The position numbers and the translations under genes were made by a program. Positions 59,801-64,000 of a stretch of DNA of 64,000 nucleotides are shown here, in pieces (positions within the stretch are counted from its first letter, which is position 1; every line of letters begins with the position of its first letter). A model generated the notes under the pieces. The model did no database searches, had not been told where the DNA came from, and was given only the letters and a program-made list of their open reading frames with translations. The stretch comes from Eudromia elegans (Eukaryota > Chordata > Aves > Tinamiformes > Tinamidae), in assembly GCA_003342815.1 (NCBI GenBank), contig PTEX01000298.1, positions 372,001-436,000 of the forward strand, written 5' to 3'.

Positions 59801-62667
59801 GCTTTAGGGCTCATCTTCTGACTACTGAGTTCTGGAGAATCTGCCTACGGGACAGTCCGAGGTCTCTTCCTGGCACATGCTTCCCAGTGGATACACTGGA
59901 GAGTCACAGAAAGACTTAAAAATGACTCCTGTCTATACTGTTACATATTCGCTATTTTTCAATTTATGTTATCACTCTTAATACTGACTAATCTTGATTT
60001 ATCTTGAATAAATATGGATCAGCCCAGTCTCTGTGCATTGCACCCCTGTCACCTCACTAAAAGAAGCACCAAAATCCTTCCTCCAAAACCTCCACTACCT
60101 TTAGGAATTCTAGCCATTTGATGATTTCTGCAGTGCAGGGAAGCTAAGGATAAATCCAGGCAGAGGGCAAGGGAGGCTGGTTTGAATCCCAGGCTGCCCG
60201 GGCTGAGCGCCAGGTCAGGCTGTCACTTACATTGAAGAGAAGAGCAGGCACCGGCGTGAAACGCTTGATGTGAATCAAGCTCAGGCTCTCGGGGAGGTGT
60301 CCTTCTCTGGCGCCAACATAAAAAAGCCTGGTACAGGTACAAAAAACAAAGCAGAACAACCAGAAAGTCAACACAGTTTAGCTGCTATAAATAAATGAAT
60401 ATATATATATATGTATATGCTTTAGTTTATCAGTTGGTGCTGATCTTTGAGTGCTGGCGCTGCAGGATGTGCCAGATCATGGCAATTCTTCCATGATAAA
60501 TGAACATAAATGAGAGAAAGGTGTCACTATTATAGTGTCCTAATGCAGATTAATATTAAATGATTTCAGTTACTGTAGATAAATCTATGTTTCATACCTA
60601 GAAGCTGCAATTATTGATGAGTTTAACCCGCTATAACAAGACATGGCCACTGCTACAGGAATAATCCACTTGGCATAGCTAAGGGTTTCATTGCCAAATG
60701 TCTGGAACAGAAAAAGAAAAAAAAATACAGTGAGGCTCCTTGCATTAAATACATGGACTATCCTGAGAAACTCCCATCCAAACACAGTGTTATAACCTAT
60801 GCCTTCTTATGACATAATGAAACTAGAAGTTGGAAAAGCTGATCAATATCGAAGTAAGTATCAAAAATGACAGTTCCATTATTTTTCTTCTTATTTTTTT
60901 AAGCTGACATCAAGAAGAGATAGCTGATAACATGCATTGGCTTAAATGTGTTTTTACAAATGGCGTGCATTCTTGTATAAAATATTGAAGTTGGTTTTTT
61001 TTTTTTTTAAATTTCACTGCATATCTTGGTTTTGAAACTCCTACTGGCAGTGTGCAGCATTAAAAACATGGCAGGCTGTACAGATGAACGATAGCCAAAG
61101 GCTGTCTCTTAAAACAGCCAGGCTTTTATTTCTGTTGCTCCTTCTCCGTTTGCCCTTAATGAGAGCACCCTCTACTGGGAAGCAGTGTTAGGAGAGGGAT
61201 CTAAATAGTGTGTGAGAGAATTCAACCACAACAGATTTACTGTACATGTGCTTTACCTGCACCATGTATTACCCTGGTAATGCTGCACCAAAAAAAAATT
61301 AAAACAAAATAAAATTTATGGAAATATTTCAGTTGGTTTGCCAAGCAATGTGCTATTTGAGATTCTTCCACAGTTACACATATGGTACCGTTTGATTTAA
61401 TCTTTTATGCAACTTACCACAGCCACGGCATCACTGGTGAGGAGGTCAGACATGTCCAACACTACATAGTATGCTACATTAGTCATCAAGTAAATAACAG
61501 TCACAATAGGCATCGAAATTGCAATAGAAATAGGAAGATTCCTACAAAATGAAAGTGGCAAAATTATTTCATATTGTTTAAACAAAAAATACCTACATGG
61601 CAGAGTGCTCCCGAATTCAGACATTCATAAATGGATGTCTCCATGACTCTCTGTTCCATGATTTTGTAATCATACAGTTATAAAATAAGATCTGAGGTTC
61701 CTAAGTAGCTTTGTTGTCTGTCACAAGTTTTGGAGAAAAACTGTGCATTTGTACCTGTAAATTTTATATGTTGCGTTCTATAGGAATAAAATGAAAGGGA
61801 ATACTTCAGCAATGAGATTTAAAAACAGACTTAATGTTTTCTTGACCACAGCTTTTCTTCTGACTCCTGCTGTGTGCGTGTCCCAAGACAAAGTGCACCG
61901 TGTCATTCTGAATAGGTGAGGATAGCACTGATCCCATCTGAGAGGAGATGCTATTCCCAGGGCTGCTGTGGCGCTGGTCTCTGTTTAATTTCTCAGTTAG
62001 CTTTTCATGCTTAGCAAAATGAAACATCTTGCTCACAAAAAGTAAGGCTGCGGGTCACAAGATGGAAGAGTCATAACCTTGATGCAGTCTTACTTCACTG
62101 GTGACAAAATGAGTTCTGGAAGATATAACAGCTCTTCTGTCTGAAGGAAAGTAAGTGGGGGATTTAGAGGGCTACATGCACCCCTGCCTGCCTTGCCTTG
62201 CCTTCAGAAGGGGCTTGTTCTTTCACTAAAATTTCTGGTCTGTGAAATTGTAGTGTAGGGTGTAAGACGTGTATGGAGAACAGTGACTTTTTAATGTGAT
62301 ACAACTGGTGAGCGAGAGAGTGAAAAATAATCAGTACAGTTCCCATACCTATAACAGGTCTTTTGAAAAGAGCTTTTTTGGGGGGGGGTTTTGTTTGTTT
62401 TTTTGGTAAATAAAATAATTTGGCTAATGTCCAAGCAGAATCAGACACGGAGGAGCTTGCCCTGCCACGAGCTGCCTTTCCAGAGCAGTTCCCACAGCTT
62501 TGAGAACAAAGCCCGCGTTCACCTCTCGGGGTTCTGCATCTCCTCGGTGACGTAGTTCAGCGTGTCCCATCCCGAGTAGGAGAAGAGGGCGGAATACAGA
62601 GCCAGCGCGATCATCCCGGGGCTCGTGGCCGAACCCTCAAACGGAGCTCTAAGGTTTTCCGTTTTTC
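56747..62667 (-). CDS. y+LAT-type amino-acid transporter light chain, SLC7A6/SLC7A7-like (3' seven exons)
   Basis: SLC7 light chains pair with the SLC3A2 heavy chain at the plasma membrane; the y+LAT branch exchanges cationic for neutral amino acids with sodium. Seven exons join in phase (62667-62523, 61541-61418, 60701-60598, 60327-60231, 58791-58642, 57769-57586, 56838-56747) to give about 298 residues, roughly the C-terminal 60% of a 500-residue protein. Diagnostic y+LAT stretches are [47 protein letters not shown] and S-D-T-V-N-S-L-I-G. Several hydrophobic membrane segments are intact. The heavy-chain-linking Cys and the first membrane segments would lie in exons right of the window. Introns and consistent phases show it is not a retrocopy. 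Whether it is SLC7A6, SLC7A7 or a third paralogue cannot be decided here. Confidence 0.93.
57586..57769 (-). CDS. y+LAT-like gene, exon with the last membrane segments
   Basis: The frame [21 protein letters not shown] followed by [10 protein letters not shown] and an I-A-L-S-G-V-P helix gives two membrane segments. It ends in the charged loop E-K-R-P-K-C. Borders are ccacag and GTAAGC. Confidence 0.95.
58642..58791 (-). CDS. y+LAT-like gene, 150-bp exon
   Basis: Fifty whole codons: a hydrophobic [10 protein letters not shown] start, [21 protein letters not shown] and then the cytosolic [14 protein letters not shown] loop. The N-Y-Y.F.YW.FVGLS pattern is typical of the y+LAT branch. Confidence 0.95.
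58792..60230 (-). other. Intron of the y+LAT-like gene
   Basis: Canonical borders. No nested gene or recognised repeat. The other introns (56839-57585, 57770-58641, 60328-60597, 60702-61417, 61542-62522) are likewise unremarkable except for a TATATA run near 60402-60418. Confidence 0.8.
60231..60327 (-). CDS. y+LAT-like gene, 97-bp exon
   Basis: The exon completes an Arg codon and reads [14 protein letters not shown], then [13 protein letters not shown] before GTAAGT. The REGHLP and R-F-T-P-V-P motifs are hallmarks of heteromeric SLC7 light chains. Confidence 0.96.
60598..60701 (-). CDS. y+LAT-like gene, 104-bp exon
   Basis: Reads [15 protein letters not shown], then a membrane stretch with [14 protein letters not shown] and a split Arg. 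The G-L-N-[SA]-S-I pattern is conserved in SLC7 light chains. Confidence 0.95.
61418..61541 (-). CDS. y+LAT-like gene, 124-bp exon
   Basis: Completes Arg, then [25 protein letters not shown] (one membrane helix) and [10 protein letters not shown] before GTAAGT. Phase matches both neighbours. Confidence 0.95.
62523..62667 (-). CDS. y+LAT-like gene, 5'-most exon in the window
   Basis: Acceptor ttttacag, then two bases completing a codon and [12 protein letters not shown], followed by [21 protein letters not shown] and N-P-E before GTGAAC. The S-Y-S-G-W-D motif belongs to the substrate-binding core helix of SLC7 proteins. The exon is noticeably GC-rich compared with the later exons. Confidence 0.95.
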
Positions 62668-64000
62668 CTGTAAAAATGGCAGGTATCAACTGTCACTGTT
62701 TGAAAAGCATAAAGGAGAAGCCCACTGCATCAAAATCGCAGCCGTGCAGAAAGAAATACCACCTACGGCATCCACTTTACACGGCAACACGCAGAAGTGT
62801 ACAGGTTATATTTTCACTTAGCAAATAGGAACGGTGCAGAGTATAGATATTCAGGCAGGAACATTTAGGCAAGGACAGAACACATTTTTTTTGTTTGAAT
62901 ATGATGTGTAATTTTACCAGAATTCCTAGGTTTTGTGCTGGCATCTTTGCCTTGCCTGCTGGAAGGGAGTGCTGTGCTCAGGTCATGCGGGGCCCTGACT
63001 GTCAGGAGGGGAGAGAGCCAGGGCACCCAAATCTATTCCTGAACCTGTCCTTCCTGTCCTAACTGTCACCAGATGGATTAGCACTCAATGCAGGGAGAAG
63101 TCCTGGGTCCTGGAGACCCTGCTCTCAGTCTCAAAGTTTTCTGTTAGGATAGTTCAGTCAATTGAGGTGAGGATCTGAAGAATGCTGCAATATGGAAGAA
63201 ATGTTAGTGAAGCCGTACGAACCTTCGCTGCTGCAGAGAGGAAGAAGCAGCCCCGGCCAAATTTGCAGAAGAAAAGTAAACTATGCAACATATATGGAAG
63301 TGAGTTTAAGAATTAAGGCTCATGTAAACATATAAAAAACTCTGTTACAAAGAAAGGAAGGTCTTTGTTATAAAATTAAACAGCTTCTCCCTGTGTGTTA
63401 AACTGAGGAATTTATGCATGCCATGGCAGCAATCCAGTCCTGGAAGAAGATTAACCTAGGAACTGTCCCTACCATTCTTTCTCATCCATAATAAAGTTGC
63501 TTTCTCAGGAGACTGTTAGAATAGAGGAAGGTGAAGCTGAGATCTACACACGCCCTGGGACATGGCTGAAGAAAACTGCAAGCGGAAAAGAAAAGAAAAA
63601 AAGAAAGAGAGAGAAAAAAGAAAAATCCATGTGTAAGATCAGACACATTCGCTGTTTTAAAACAGGCTTCATATCTCAGCATACCGGAAAAAAATGCATC
63701 ATAACTGTTCTTTTCATTAAAACAACTGCTGAGTTTCAGGGCATTGACCTGATCACAACTTCTTCCAGAATTCTAGTTTGTTCCTCCTCCCAAACCCTTA
63801 GTTTTTCCTTCAGTCTTCAGTATTGCTCAAAAAGATGAGACTTAGACACCGTTAAAAACCCTCTTCATTTTTCTTTCACAATAATACTACTTCCTCTCCA
63901 CCTTCCTCCTCCTGAGCACGTGAAAAAAGGTAAAGGAACCGACCTGGGTTACAGGGGTGCATGAGCAGAGGAAATGCTCCCCGTGCCAACCTGTGCCACG
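62668..64000 (-). other. Intron of the y+LAT-like gene, continuing past the window
   Basis: No exon encoding the preceding membrane helices of the transporter was found here. It is unique sequence with a purine-rich AAAG tract near 63585-63630. The 5' coding exons must lie to the right. Confidence 0.6.

Overview
ORGANISM. The window is vertebrate nuclear DNA, almost certainly from a bird. It has short coding exons bounded by GT/AG introns, low repeat density, several 5'-truncated CR1 LINE copies ending in the avian-type ATTCTATG-rich tail, and a very GC-rich promoter broken by an assembly gap. The order or species cannot be told from sequence alone. LAYOUT. (1) 1-3.1 kb, plus strand: the last intron, last coding exon and 3' UTR of a gene read as NBN (nibrin). 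(2) 3.1-8.2 kb: the intergenic space between two convergent genes, containing a GC-rich, CpG-containing patch at about 4.05-5.65 kb. (3) 8.2-21.7 kb, minus strand: OSGIN2, with five coding exons resolved (8798-9851, 11822-11913, 12548-12739, 14212-14348, 18811-18965). Its first exon and promoter are not resolved; they probably lie in or near the GC-rich block and the N gap (21175-21588). A 95-bp minisatellite and a nested pentanucleotide repeat flank the gap. (4) 21.8-56 kb: a long gene-poor stretch with CR1 fragments at 26.2, 33.4, 37.6, 46.7, 49.3 and 52.9 kb (another lies inside OSGIN2 at 17.2 kb), a candidate retroviral LTR at about 53.6-53.95 kb, and a few unassigned open frames. (5) 56-62.7 kb, minus strand: the seven 3' coding exons of a y+LAT-type amino-acid transporter (SLC7A6/SLC7A7-like); its 5' exons lie beyond the right edge. 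GENE RELATIONSHIPS. Tail-to-tail NBN and OSGIN2 matches the arrangement I recall from human 8q21, which supports both calls. A y+LAT gene on the far side of OSGIN2 is unexpected, because the two human y+LAT genes are on other chromosomes. The three genes have unrelated jobs (DNA double-strand-break sensing, a flavin-binding oxidative-stress growth regulator, amino-acid exchange), so this is conserved synteny and not a functional cluster. I found no prokaryotic-type system, CRISPR array, tRNA or rRNA gene. The most interesting items are the y+LAT paralogue in this neighbourhood, the missing OSGIN2 first exon inside repeat-rich GC DNA, the nested TTTCA/TTCAC repeat, the GC island between convergent genes, the inverted pair of near-identical CR1 copies, and a gene-like 82-residue frame at 48.04-48.29 kb.
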